Part shown: positions 1 through 6,079 of the stretch, one piece after another
Numbering within the stretch: the stretch's first letter is position 1
Layout of the letters: the number at the start of each line of letters is the position of its first letter
Assembly: GCA_002291495.1 (NCBI GenBank)
Contig: DBAE01000189.1
Span: forward strand, 154-8,452
Reading direction: 5' to 3'
DNA from: Bacteriovoracaceae bacterium UBA1018
Lineage (GTDB): Bacteria > Bdellovibrionota > UBA1018
DNA length: 8,299 nt
The notes under the pieces: model-generated
The model's input: only the letters and a program-made list of their open reading frames with translations
The model's database searches: none
Told to the model about the DNA's origin: nothing
Made by a program: the position numbers and the translations under genes

Positions 1-2
1 CT

Positions 3-248
3 GCAAGGTCGTCTAAGAGTTTTGCTTCACGAATTGAACTTGAGATTCGGGACGGCCGAATTATTCAACTTGCACCCACCATCGAAATTCCGGAAGAAGA
101 GTGCTTGATTTCCAGTATTGTATTCGCCAGCGAAGGTTTCTTTGTCTCTGTAAAAGAAGGAAGTCTGTATGTGCCTTACGACGCTTTCCAACCGCCACTT
201 ACTCGAGACGAATTACAAGCTCAGTTGCCACTTGTCACAAAACAATAG
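3..248 (+). CDS. C-terminal fragment of an unrecognised protein (5' end outside window)
   Basis: One frame is open from the left edge to a TAG stop at 246-248 and encodes 81 residues, beginning ARSSKSFASRIELEIRDGR. The fragment looks like folded protein: alternating hydrophobic beta-strand-like stretches (RIIQLAPTIEI, SSIVFASEGFFVSVKEGSLYV) precede a charged tail ending in LPLVTKQ. The other plus-strand frames contain early stops or give unconvincing basic, cysteine-rich peptides, so this frame was chosen on composition. No start codon or N-terminal domain is visible and I do not recognise the family. The next gene starts 39 nt downstream on the same strand, so the two may have been co-transcribed. 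Confidence is moderate that it is coding; the function is unknown. Confidence 0.6.
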   Translation, partial: ARSSKSFASRIELEIRDGRIIQLAPTIEIPEEECLISSIVFASEGFFVSVKEGSLYVPYDAFQPPLTRDELQAQLPLVTKQ

Positions 249-287
249 GTCACTTGCATTTCATCCGAAGAAGGCTATTGATCTAGT

Positions 288-765
288 ATGTCTATCTCCT
301 CCATTCGTTCGGCCAAGAAGTCAGATTGTTCAAAGATCCTGAAATGGATCAAAGATCTCGCACAGGAAGAGGGCCAAGAGCACAAAGTGGCCAACTCGGT
401 TGAGGATTTGGAAAACTGCCTCGATTCAGCGCTTTAATTCTTGAATACGATACACAACCCGTAGGCTTTGCGCTTTATTGCTACAGCTATAGCAGTTGGG
501 TTGGCGGCACGGTTTCTATCGATGATGTATACGTGGAGCCAAAGTTTCGTAAGAAAGGCTTGGGAACGCTAGCATTTCGCTACATCGCTAACGAAGCTCT
601 CCAAAGAGATTGTAAAAGAGTAGAGTGGTTCGTCTATCATCAAGAAATGCCAAAAGCCGCGAGTCTCTACGCTCGGATGGAGCGCATTTTGAAAAAGGAT
701 TGTGGCGCTGTCAGTTCAATGGTCGTGATGAGATTGAAAAGCTGGCCAAGTTCGAGAGTGCCTGA
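288..765 (+). pseudogene. GNAT-family N-acetyltransferase, broken by two apparent -1 frameshifts
   Basis: Three consecutive frames together spell one GNAT domain of the small SAT-like (diamine/polyamine acetyltransferase-like) type. Frame A starts at ATG 288 (MSISSIRSAKKSDCSKIL...) and ends at TAA 435-437 after LENCLDSAL. Frame B, from about 422, reads FSALILEYDTQPVGFALY, then SIDDVYVEPKFRKKGLGTL. This contains strand beta4 and the acetyl-CoA binding motif A (here R-K-K-G-L-G, canonical Q/RxxGxG/A), then a WFVYHQEMPKAASLYARM segment matching the usual W-x-V-x-x-x-N-x-x-A-x-x-x-Y pattern. Frame C, from about 682, reads AHFEKGLWRCQFNGRDEI and ends at TGA 763-765. Restoring one base near 415-427 and one G in ATGGAG (677-682) would give about 159 residues, the normal size for the family. 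The substrate cannot be stated. The lesions could be real decay or sequencing error; the larger genes downstream show no such breaks. An AAGAAGG stretch at 268-274 is a weak, distant ribosome-binding candidate. Confidence 0.8.
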
Positions 766-789
766 TTTCCGGTGCTGGATACTGCGTAT

Positions 790-850
790 TTTACGCGTGC
801 CGAGTGGTTTCGTCGAAACCAACTGTCGCACTCAGCTAATTTCCGTCGCG
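790..850 (+). repeat. Dispersed direct repeat, copy 1
   Basis: This ~61 bp element starts TTTACGCGTGCC and ends GTCGCG. It aligns with 1851-1914 in the same orientation, with 48 of 61 positions identical by eye and one 3-nt gap. It lies just past the end of the GNAT pseudogene, in the convergent gap before the minus-strand secreted-protein gene. It begins beside a small inverted repeat (GCGTA-TTT-TACGC, 784-796) and contains a 17-bp palindrome (805-821). The family is not recognised; an intergenic repetitive element is the simplest reading. Confidence 0.6.
805..821. repeat. 17-bp palindrome TGGTTTCG-T-CGAAACCA
   Basis: Eight bases on each side of a central T are perfectly complementary. The palindrome sits inside dispersed-repeat copy 1 and is not conserved in copy 2, where the equivalent bases differ and 3 nt are added. 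It could form a small hairpin in RNA, with six stem pairs once a realistic loop is left, or it could be a protein-binding site. No T-run follows, so it is not called a terminator. Confidence 0.45.
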
Positions 851-918
851 TTACATTAAATCTTAGTTTCCGACTAGAAGTTGTGGCCCAAGTATTGAGG
901 CTCCAAAAGATATTAAAT

Positions 919-1617
919 TTACCTCTTTTTTATCTTCTCGAGGTCGGTGCGTTTGATGAGGTAAAAGTTCATTTTTGGTTTTCCGATCATGTATCGCTTC
1001 GCTGCACGATGATTTCCATCGATGATTAGTGTTTTTCCGTCGTCGTATTCGAGGTGAATACCAGGTTTGTCCAATCTTTCGTCTGATATCTTAGCTGCAT
1101 ATTCACGATCGATTGAAATTCCGAAACTCGACACATTTTTTCCCGTCGAACTTTTCTTATGGCGGGTGTCGACGCCCGAACCAAGACTTCTATTCAGCCC
1201 GTAAGCGGACTCAGCGTAATCCGTGACATCTTGATTGACGATGTTCGCATTGAGTTTTCCGTTCTCAATCATCCAATAAGTTTTTTGAATGTCGAGCTCA
1301 ATGAGTCCTCCAAATAGCTCAAATGTTTCAGTTCTCCCCGAAGGCGCATACTCAATGACTTCTTTGAAAATCGGCAAGCCGTCACGAGCGAGAGCATTAA
1401 CCTCCGCTACCGTGATTCCATGTGCATCTATCAGCGCCTTAAGCTCATCGTTCATTCTCTGGTCTGTTCTCAATGCGTGAAGGAGCTCAGGAATTTCAGC
1501 TATGGTCTGGATGTATTGCAAAAGCTTGCTGCAATCGTTCGCGTGCGACTTAGATACTTGCGTACTTGCCAGAACCAGGGCCGCCAAAAAGAACGCCTTC
1601 GCGCTTCGAAATTTCAT
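919..1617 (-). CDS. Exported protein with a C-terminal ParB/sulfiredoxin-like motif
   Basis: The gene encodes 232 residues from the ATG at 1617, ending at TAA (919-921). Residues 1-26 form a clear Sec signal peptide: basic MKFRSAK, a hydrophobic FFLAALVLA core, and a likely signal peptidase I cut after S-H-A (A26). C29 has no lipobox, so this is probably not a lipoprotein. The mature protein is helical at first (about 30-90). Near the end it carries YDDGKTLIIDGNHRAAKRYM (191-210), with D200-G-N-H-R-A-A resembling the G-x-H/R-R-x-x-A core of ParB N-terminal and sulfiredoxin folds. The sulfiredoxin cysteine (GCHR) is replaced by Asn, so a sulfiredoxin role is unlikely. ParB-like folds also occur in CTPases and secreted toxins; which applies here is unknown. 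The start was chosen for the signal peptide. ATG 1650 and TTG 1659 are in-frame alternatives that would place an unusual extension before it, and no site has a strong Shine-Dalgarno. The gene is convergent with the GNAT pseudogene and flanked by direct repeats. Confidence 0.75.
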   Translation of the reverse strand: MKFRSAKAFFLAALVLASTQVSKSHANDCSKLLQYIQTIAEIPELLHALRTDQRMNDELKALIDAHGITVAEVNALARDGLPIFKEVIEYAPSGRTETFELFGGLIELDIQKTYWMIENGKLNANIVNQDVTDYAESAYGLNRSLGSGVDTRHKKSSTGKNVSSFGISIDREYAAKISDERLDKPGIHLEYDDGKTLIIDGNHRAAKRYMIGKPKMNFYLIKRTDLEKIKKR

Positions 1618-1772
1618 GTGAGCAGCGCTGAAATATTGAGTGAACGGCATGCTTTTCAATCGGCATTCTTTTGTGAGGACTATAATACAAGCTTGTCAAA
1701 TATATGACTCATAGCTAAGTAATTCGAGCGTAAGACGCGGATCACTCAGGCGGATGTCTGCATGTGCACCCC

Positions 1773-1788
1773 TATAACTAAAGTTATA
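1773..1788. promoter_or_regulatory. Operator-like inverted repeat TATAAC-TAAA-GTTATA
   Basis: A perfect 6-bp inverted repeat has a 4-nt centre, giving a 16-bp dyad in an AT-rich patch of the divergent intergenic region. It has the size and symmetry of a dimeric repressor site. The right arm overlaps a TATACA (1785-1790) that could serve as a weak -10, though no good -35 lies 17 bp upstream. The regulator is unknown, and a chance occurrence of this length in AT-rich DNA is possible. Confidence 0.3.
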
Positions 1789-1830
1789 CACGGCAAAAAA
1801 TAAACATGGCCGCGGTTGGTGCCAAAACGC

Positions 1831-1862
1831 ACTTTACGCCTGCCATCGACTTTACGCGTGCC
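1831..1862 (+). repeat. Tandem duplication of ACTTTACGCSTGCC, 18-bp period
   Basis: ACTTTACGCCTGCC (1831-1844) and ACTTTACGCGTGCC (1849-1862) differ at one base and are separated by ATCG. The second unit runs into dispersed-repeat copy 2. Copy 1 of the dispersed repeat shares only the second unit, so the duplication is specific to this copy. Confidence 0.55.
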
Positions 1863-1914
1863 TCCTATTTTCGACGCCGCAACCGACTGTCGTACTCAAC
1901 TACTGTCTGTCGCG
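1851..1914 (+). repeat. Dispersed direct repeat, copy 2
   Basis: This ~64 bp element has the same orientation as 790-850. Shared blocks are TTTACGCGTGCC, TTTCG-x-CG, AACC-x-ACTGTCG, ACTCA-x-CTA and GTCGCG, with a 3-nt insertion relative to copy 1. The copies start 1061 bp apart and bracket the minus-strand secreted-protein gene. The end overlaps a 14-bp perfect palindrome (1907-1920). Confidence 0.6.
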
Positions 1915-1920
1915 CGACAG
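1907..1920. repeat. Perfect 14-bp palindrome CTGTCGCGCGACAG
   Basis: The sequence is its own reverse complement over 14 bp. It overlaps the 3' end of dispersed-repeat copy 2, where copy 1 has only the left half conserved (GTCGCG). It could be a dyad protein-binding site or the degenerate end of a repeat element. No T-run follows. Confidence 0.4.
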
Positions 1921-1973
1921 ATAAATTCAGCTTCAGTCACCCCGATTCTGTCCATTCGCCCGCCTCCACCCCC

Positions 1974-2020
1974 AAACGCCGCAGTTGCACCAAACGCCAT
2001 TTATTGAGATGAAGGCGTTT
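1974..2020 (+). promoter_or_regulatory. ileS leader hairpin(s) overlapping the ribosome binding site
   Basis: AAACGCC (1992-1998) is perfectly complementary to GGCGTTT (2014-2020) across a 15-nt loop, which gives a 7-bp stem ending 2 nt before the ileS ATG (2023). The 3' arm takes in the last bases of the GAAGG Shine-Dalgarno (2011-2015). A second AAACGCC at 1974-1980, exactly 18 nt upstream of the first, could pair with the same 3' arm, so two alternative stems are possible. A role in translational control of ileS is inference only; the pairing itself is seen in the sequence. Confidence 0.35.
2011..2015 (+). promoter_or_regulatory. ileS ribosome binding site
   Basis: GAAGG lies 7 nt before the ATG at 2023, which is normal spacing and supports that start. 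Its last two bases fall in the 3' arm of the leader hairpin. Confidence 0.6.
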
Positions 2021-2022
2021 CA

Positions 2023-5000
2023 ATGACCGACACCAAAGCCAAACCATTTCAGTCCGTTCGTCCCGATGTGCAACTCCCTAAGCAAGAAGAAGAGATTCTC
2101 GGCTTTTGGGATGAGCGCCAGATTTTCGAAAAGTCGCTCACTCAGGGTGACAAGTCTAAGACTTACAGTTTTTACGACGGCCCTCCGTTTGCGACGGGCT
2201 TGCCTCACTACGGTCATATTATGGCAGGCGTGCTCAAAGACATCGTGCCTCGTTATTGGACGATGCAGGGTTATTCAGTGCCGCGACGATTTGGTTGGGA
2301 CTGTCACGGTCTTCCGGTCGAGTTTGAGATCAATAAGGCGCTCAAAGTCGATAGCCGTAAGCAAATCATCGAAATGGGCGTCGATAAGTACAATGCTGCT
2401 TGCCGAAGCATCGTCGATAGATACTCGCAAGAGTGGAAAAAAACTGTCCGACGTGTTGGCCGTTGGGTCGACATGGACAATGCTTATTTCACCATGGACG
2501 TAAGCTTCATGCAGAGCGTGTGGTGGGTTTTTCAAGAGCTCTACAAAAAGGGCCTCATCTACGAAGGTTATAAAGTAGTTCCTTACTCAGTCGGCGTATC
2601 TACAGCGCTTTCTAACTTCGAAGCCAATCTCAATTACAAACAAGTTCAAGATCCAGCGATCACGGTGACTTTCCCAGTGATGGGTCAGCCTGGCGTGCAC
2701 CTGCTTGCATGGACGACCACTCCTTGGACACTTCCAAGTAACTTGGGTCTAGCAGTTGGTAAAGAGATTGAGTACGCCAAAGTCAAATCCAATGCGGATG
2801 GCAAGATCTACATTTTGGCAGATGCACTGGTCAAAAATTATTTCAAAGAGCCAGAAAAAGAGATCGAAGTCCTCGCTAAGATGAAGGGCTCTGAGCTCTT
2901 AGGTCTCGAGTACGATCCACTTTTTGCATTCTTTAAAGATAAAAAAGCTCAAGGTGCTTTCAAAGTGATTTGGGCAGAACACGTCACTACCGAAAGTGGT
3001 ACGGGTATCGTTCACATGGCACCTGCCTACGGTGAAGAAGACTATTACGCCTGCGCACGCGAAGGCATGCCAATCGTCAATCCAGTGGATGACGATGGGA
3101 TGTTCACCTCAGAAGTAGCGCCTTACCAAGGTAAGCGTGTCAAAGAAGCAGACAAGGATATCATCGCAGATCTCAAAAAGATGGGTCGTCTCTATAAGCA
3201 AGACACCCTGATGCATAGTTATCCATTCTGCTGGAGATCGGATACACCGCTTATTTATCGCGCGGTTTCGAGCTGGTTTGTCTCAGTCGAAAAGATCAAA
3301 GAGCAAATCATCAAGAACAATAAAACCACACAGTGGGTGCCTGATCATCTCCGAGATGGCCGCTTCGGCCACTGGTTAGAAAATGCTCGTGACTGGGCGA
3401 TTTCGCGCAATCGTTTCTGGGGTACACCGATCCCAATTTGGAAAAATAAAGAAGGCGAGATCATCTGCGTAGGATCTAAAGCCGAACTTGAAAAGCTTTC
3501 AGGTAAGAAGGTCGACGATCTCCACATCGAGTTTGTCGATAAAATCGAGATCCCATCTCCAACGGGTAAGAGCCCACTGAAGCGCGTAGAAAGTGTGCTC
3601 GACTGCTGGTTTGAAAGCGGATCGATGCCGTACGCACAATGGGGTTATCCATTCGAGGAGAAGCACAAACAGAATTTTGAAAATAGCTTCCCAGGAGATT
3701 TCATTGCGGAAGGTTTGGATCAAACACGCGGATGGTTCTATACCTTGATGGTCATCGGCACTGCGCTCTTTGAAAAAGCTCCATTCAAAAACGTCGTCGT
3801 CAATGGCCTCATCTTGGCCGAAGACGGCAAAAAGATGAGTAAGAGCCTGCGTAATTATCCAGACCCGATGGAAGTCCTCAATAAGCACGGCGCAGATGCA
3901 TTGAGACTTTATCTCATTGACTCACCAGTCGTGAAAGCGCAAGAGCTTCGCTTTGCTGAAAACGGCGTGAAAGACATCACCCGCCGCATCTTACTCAGAT
4001 GGTGGAATTCTTATTCATTCTTTGTCAATTACGCCAACATCGATCATTTTGAACCGCGAGGCGATGCAGCCAAGTCGCCAAACATCCTCGATCAGTGGGT
4101 GATATCGCGCCTTCACACCTTGATCGAAAATACTCAGAAAGAAATGGCGGCTTATCGCCTGTACAATGTGGTGCCGGGACTTCTTCAATTTATTGAGGAT
4201 CTCACCAATACGTACATTCGATTTAACCGAAGTCACTTTTGGCAAGAAGGCATGCCCGAAGATAAGCGCTTAGCGTACGAAACTCTCTACGAAGTACTGA
4301 CGACACTTAGTCGCTTGATGGCTCCGTTTGCGCCATTCCTAGCCGAGACGACTTACCAAAACCTAAGCCGGCCTCTTCAAGGCGCAAAAGAGAGCGTGCA
4401 CTTGGAGAGCTTCCCAAAAGCAGACCCTAAGCTCAAACATCCAGAACTCGAAGAAGCGGTACGTGTGATGGAAGCGCTAGTGATGCTGGGACGTAATCAT
4501 CGTGAAAAGATCGGTGTTAAGGCTAAGATCCCGCTCAAGACCATGACGATCATTCATCGCGATCAAAAAGTACTCAATAATCTCAAGCGCTTTGAGCCTT
4601 ACTTTCAAGGCGAGTTGAACATGCAAGACATCAAGTACGACTCGAACGAAGATCATTATATTCAGATCTCCGCAAAAGCGAACTTCCCAGCTCTAGGACC
4701 AAGACTTGGGCCTAAGATGAAAACAGTCGCCGCTGGCATCCAAAAACTTGGACTCGAAGATCTCCTGAAACTCGAAGCGGGTCAGACCGTGACTGTGGAA
4801 GGGGAGTCAGTGACTCTCGCTGATATGGAGATTCGTCGTGCTCCAAAAGGAACCAATCCAAATCTCGCAAGTCATCAATTGGTGTCGATCGAAGTTGACC
4901 CAACTGTTACGCCAGAGCAGGTGCGTGAAGGACTCGCTCGTGAAGTGGTTCGTAAGATCCAAGCGGCACGTAAGAGTGCTGACTTTATCTTAGATGATCG

Positions 5001-5187
5001 CATCTCACTTGAACTTTATTGCGAAGGTGAACTCAAGGATGCAGTTGAGCATCATCTCGAGATGATCAAAAACGAAACTCTCACCACTCAGTTTGCTTTC
5101 AAGGATGCGCCTCATGGGACATTCTCAGAAGAAACTGAAATTGATGGAGCTGTACTGAAAGTCGGCGTAACAGCCCTCAAGCGCTGA
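2023..5187 (+). CDS. ileS: Isoleucyl-tRNA synthetase, type 2 (eukaryote-like)
   Basis: This cytoplasmic class I synthetase attaches isoleucine to tRNA-Ile and hydrolyses mischarged valine. All expected landmarks are present: the HIGH signature as H62-Y-G-H65 within PPFATGLPHYGH, GWDCHGLPVE (residues 91-100), the editing-domain WTTTPWTLPSN (230-240), DCWFESGSMPYAQWG (527-541), GLDQTRGWFYT (564-574), and KMSKS at 604-608. The anticodon-binding domain follows (about 690-850). The end carries the long C-terminal region of type 2 enzymes, with GLAREVVRKIQAARKSADF at about 970-988, and no CxxC zinc pair as in the ~940-residue E. coli-type enzyme. At 1054 residues it matches the ~1030-1090 of type 2 IleRS. 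Type 2 enzymes as a class are known for low sensitivity to mupirocin; whether that holds here is inference. The ATG is supported by a Shine-Dalgarno. trmO follows after 14 nt, so the two are probably one transcript. Confidence 0.98.
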   Translation: MTDTKAKPFQSVRPDVQLPKQEEEILGFWDERQIFEKSLTQGDKSKTYSFYDGPPFATGLPHYGHIMAGVLKDIVPRYWTMQGYSVPRRFGWDCHGLPVEFEINKALKVDSRKQIIEMGVDKYNAACRSIVDRYSQEWKKTVRRVGRWVDMDNAYFTMDVSFMQSVWWVFQELYKKGLIYEGYKVVPYSVGVSTALSNFEANLNYKQVQDPAITVTFPVMGQPGVHLLAWTTTPWTLPSNLGLAVGKEIEYAKVKSNADGKIYILADALVKNYFKEPEKEIEVLAKMKGSELLGLEYDPLFAFFKDKKAQGAFKVIWAEHVTTESGTGIVHMAPAYGEEDYYACAREGMPIVNPVDDDGMFTSEVAPYQGKRVKEADKDIIADLKKMGRLYKQDTLMHSYPFCWRSDTPLIYRAVSSWFVSVEKIKEQIIKNNKTTQWVPDHLRDGRFGHWLENARDWAISRNRFWGTPIPIWKNKEGEIICVGSKAELEKLSGKKVDDLHIEFVDKIEIPSPTGKSPLKRVESVLDCWFESGSMPYAQWGYPFEEKHKQNFENSFPGDFIAEGLDQTRGWFYTLMVIGTALFEKAPFKNVVVNGLILAEDGKKMSKSLRNYPDPMEVLNKHGADALRLYLIDSPVVKAQELRFAENGVKDITRRILLRWWNSYSFFVNYANIDHFEPRGDAAKSPNILDQWVISRLHTLIENTQKEMAAYRLYNVVPGLLQFIEDLTNTYIRFNRSHFWQEGMPEDKRLAYETLYEVLTTLSRLMAPFAPFLAETTYQNLSRPLQGAKESVHLESFPKADPKLKHPELEEAVRVMEALVMLGRNHREKIGVKAKIPLKTMTIIHRDQKVLNNLKRFEPYFQGELNMQDIKYDSNEDHYIQISAKANFPALGPRLGPKMKTVAAGIQKLGLEDLLKLEAGQTVTVEGESVTLADMEIRRAPKGTNPNLASHQLVSIEVDPTVTPEQVREGLAREVVRKIQAARKSADFILDDRISLELYCEGELKDAVEHHLEMIKNETLTTQFAFKDAPHGTFSEETEIDGAVLKVGVTALKR

Positions 5188-5189
5188 GT

Positions 5190-5195
5190 AGGAAG
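5190..5195 (+). promoter_or_regulatory. trmO ribosome binding site, supports a TTG start
   Basis: AGGAAG lies 6 nt before TTG 5202, in the 14-nt gap after the ileS stop. There is no ATG or GTG in frame between here and the conserved domain, so this site decides the start. Confidence 0.65.
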
Positions 5196-5201
5196 ACCGT
5201 T

Positions 5202-6032
5202 TTGAAAGAAAAGACCGAAGTACAAAAGATTCCGCGTTCTAAGCGACCACAGAAGCCTCCGAAGAAGAGCCCGTTTGAAGCATCGATCGAGGATTTTAGA
5301 TTTCCTCCGATTGGTGTGCTCACGACATGTTTCAAAGAGAAGTTTGGGATCCCTCGTCAGCCAGGCCTTGTGCCCAATGCGGATGGAATCATCAAGCTTC
5401 GAAACGAAACAGTCATGCGAAATGCCGTCGCCAAGCTCGAAGGTTTTACTCACCTTTGGGTGATCTTTGTATTTCATCGACACGGTGGAAAATCTTGGAA
5501 GCCTTCAATCCGACCTCCACGTTTAGGTGGGGCAAAGAAGGTGGGAGTGCTGGCATCGCGCTCTCCTCATCGGCCCAATCCAATTGGTCTGTCTGCAGTG
5601 AAGCTCGAGCGCATTGATCTTAATGCAAAAGGTGGGATTGAAATTCACGTCACAGGTGTAGATATTTTGGATGGAAGCCCTGTGCTCGATATCAAGCCTT
5701 ATTTGCCCTATGCAGACTCGATCCCAGAGGCAAAGACGGGATGGGCAGATTTGCCGATCACGCGTACACCGGTTGATTTTTCGGACGAAAGTTTAGAATC
5801 GATCTCGGTAAAAAGTCGCGAAAAGATACCGAATCTAAAAGATCTCATCATACAGATGCTCGAGCTTGATCCACGACCTGCTGCGCAAAAGCATCGTCTG
5901 CCTCCCAATGCACCTGATGCTCATGGTACGAATCACGGATTTCGACTCTTTGATTACGACGTGAAATGGCAAATTCGTCATGGCCGGTTTTACGTGCTCG
6001 ATGTGGTTGATTTTGACCCTAAAAACATCTAG
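5202..6032 (+). CDS. trmO: tRNA (adenine(37)-N6)-methyltransferase TrmO (TsaA/YaeB-like)
   Basis: TrmO transfers a methyl group from S-adenosylmethionine to N6 of t6A37, giving m6t6A; the best known substrate is tRNA-Thr. The family match is strong along the whole chain: PPIGVLTTCFKEKFGIPRQP (35-54), GFTHLWVIFVFH (81-92), WKPSIRPPRLGG (99-110), the SAM-site segment ASRSPHRPNPIGLS (118-131), and VDILDGSPVLDIKPYLPYAD (153-172). The smaller C-terminal domain carries LDPRPA (222-227) and GFRLFDYDVKWQI (246-258). All correspond to E. coli TrmO (YaeB). The length is 276 residues against about 235 in E. coli. Much of the difference is a Lys/Pro/Arg-rich N-terminal extension (residues 1-34), which could help bind tRNA (inference). 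The TTG start is backed by AGGAAG. The gene is 14 nt behind ileS. The t6A37 that TrmO modifies also occurs on ANN-decoding tRNAs including tRNA-Ile, so the pairing makes sense as a translation operon, though TrmO is not known to be tied to IleRS. Confidence 0.95.
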   Translation: MKEKTEVQKIPRSKRPQKPPKKSPFEASIEDFRFPPIGVLTTCFKEKFGIPRQPGLVPNADGIIKLRNETVMRNAVAKLEGFTHLWVIFVFHRHGGKSWKPSIRPPRLGGAKKVGVLASRSPHRPNPIGLSAVKLERIDLNAKGGIEIHVTGVDILDGSPVLDIKPYLPYADSIPEAKTGWADLPITRTPVDFSDESLESISVKSREKIPNLKDLIIQMLELDPRPAAQKHRLPPNAPDAHGTNHGFRLFDYDVKWQIRHGRFYVLDVVDFDPKNI

Positions 6033-6065
6033 ATAAGCTGGCAGCCTGTGTCAGTCCACGGGTTT

Positions 6066-6070
6066 AGGGG
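6066..6070 (+). promoter_or_regulatory. Ribosome binding site of the 6080 gene
   Basis: AGGGG lies 9 nt before the ATG at 6080, slightly long but acceptable spacing. It supports the start that gives an intact signal peptide. Confidence 0.5.
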
Positions 6071-6079
6071 TTTATCATC

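Larger units (their letters stand above)
1660..2022. other. Palindrome-rich intergenic region between divergent genes
   Basis: This gap separates the minus-strand secreted-protein gene from ileS, so it should hold promoters for both. No sigma-70 promoter with correct spacing was found on either strand. A perfect TATAAT (plus, 1681-1686) and a perfect TTGACA (minus, 1698-1693) both lack a partner at 16-18 bp. The region instead contains several short inverted and direct repeats, annotated separately, plus a small GCGT-AAG-ACGC hairpin at about 1729-1739. Open frames here (around 1806-2012) have no coding character and no ribosome binding site. Confidence 0.6.

Noticed and set aside
772..1029. 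85-codon plus-strand open frame with peptide FTRAEWFRRNQL resembling one at 1806-2012 (FTRASYFRRRNRL).
   Set aside because: The similarity comes from the underlying DNA repeat. The frame starts inside the GNAT remnant and runs antisense into the secreted-protein gene, with no ribosome binding site.
1681..1698. Perfect TATAAT on plus and perfect TTGACA on minus as divergent promoters.
   Set aside because: Neither has a matching partner hexamer at 16-18 bp; the two are on opposite strands and overlap by position only.
1806..2012. Open frames of 63-68 codons upstream of ileS as a possible leader peptide.
   Set aside because: The composition is Arg/Ser/Thr/Pro-rich and unlike the real proteins here, there is no Shine-Dalgarno, and no isoleucine-rich run that would suggest attenuation.
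6038..6054. Weak stem CTGGCA-GCCTG-TGTCAG after trmO as an intrinsic terminator.
   Set aside because: Only six pairs including one G-U, and no T-run follows.
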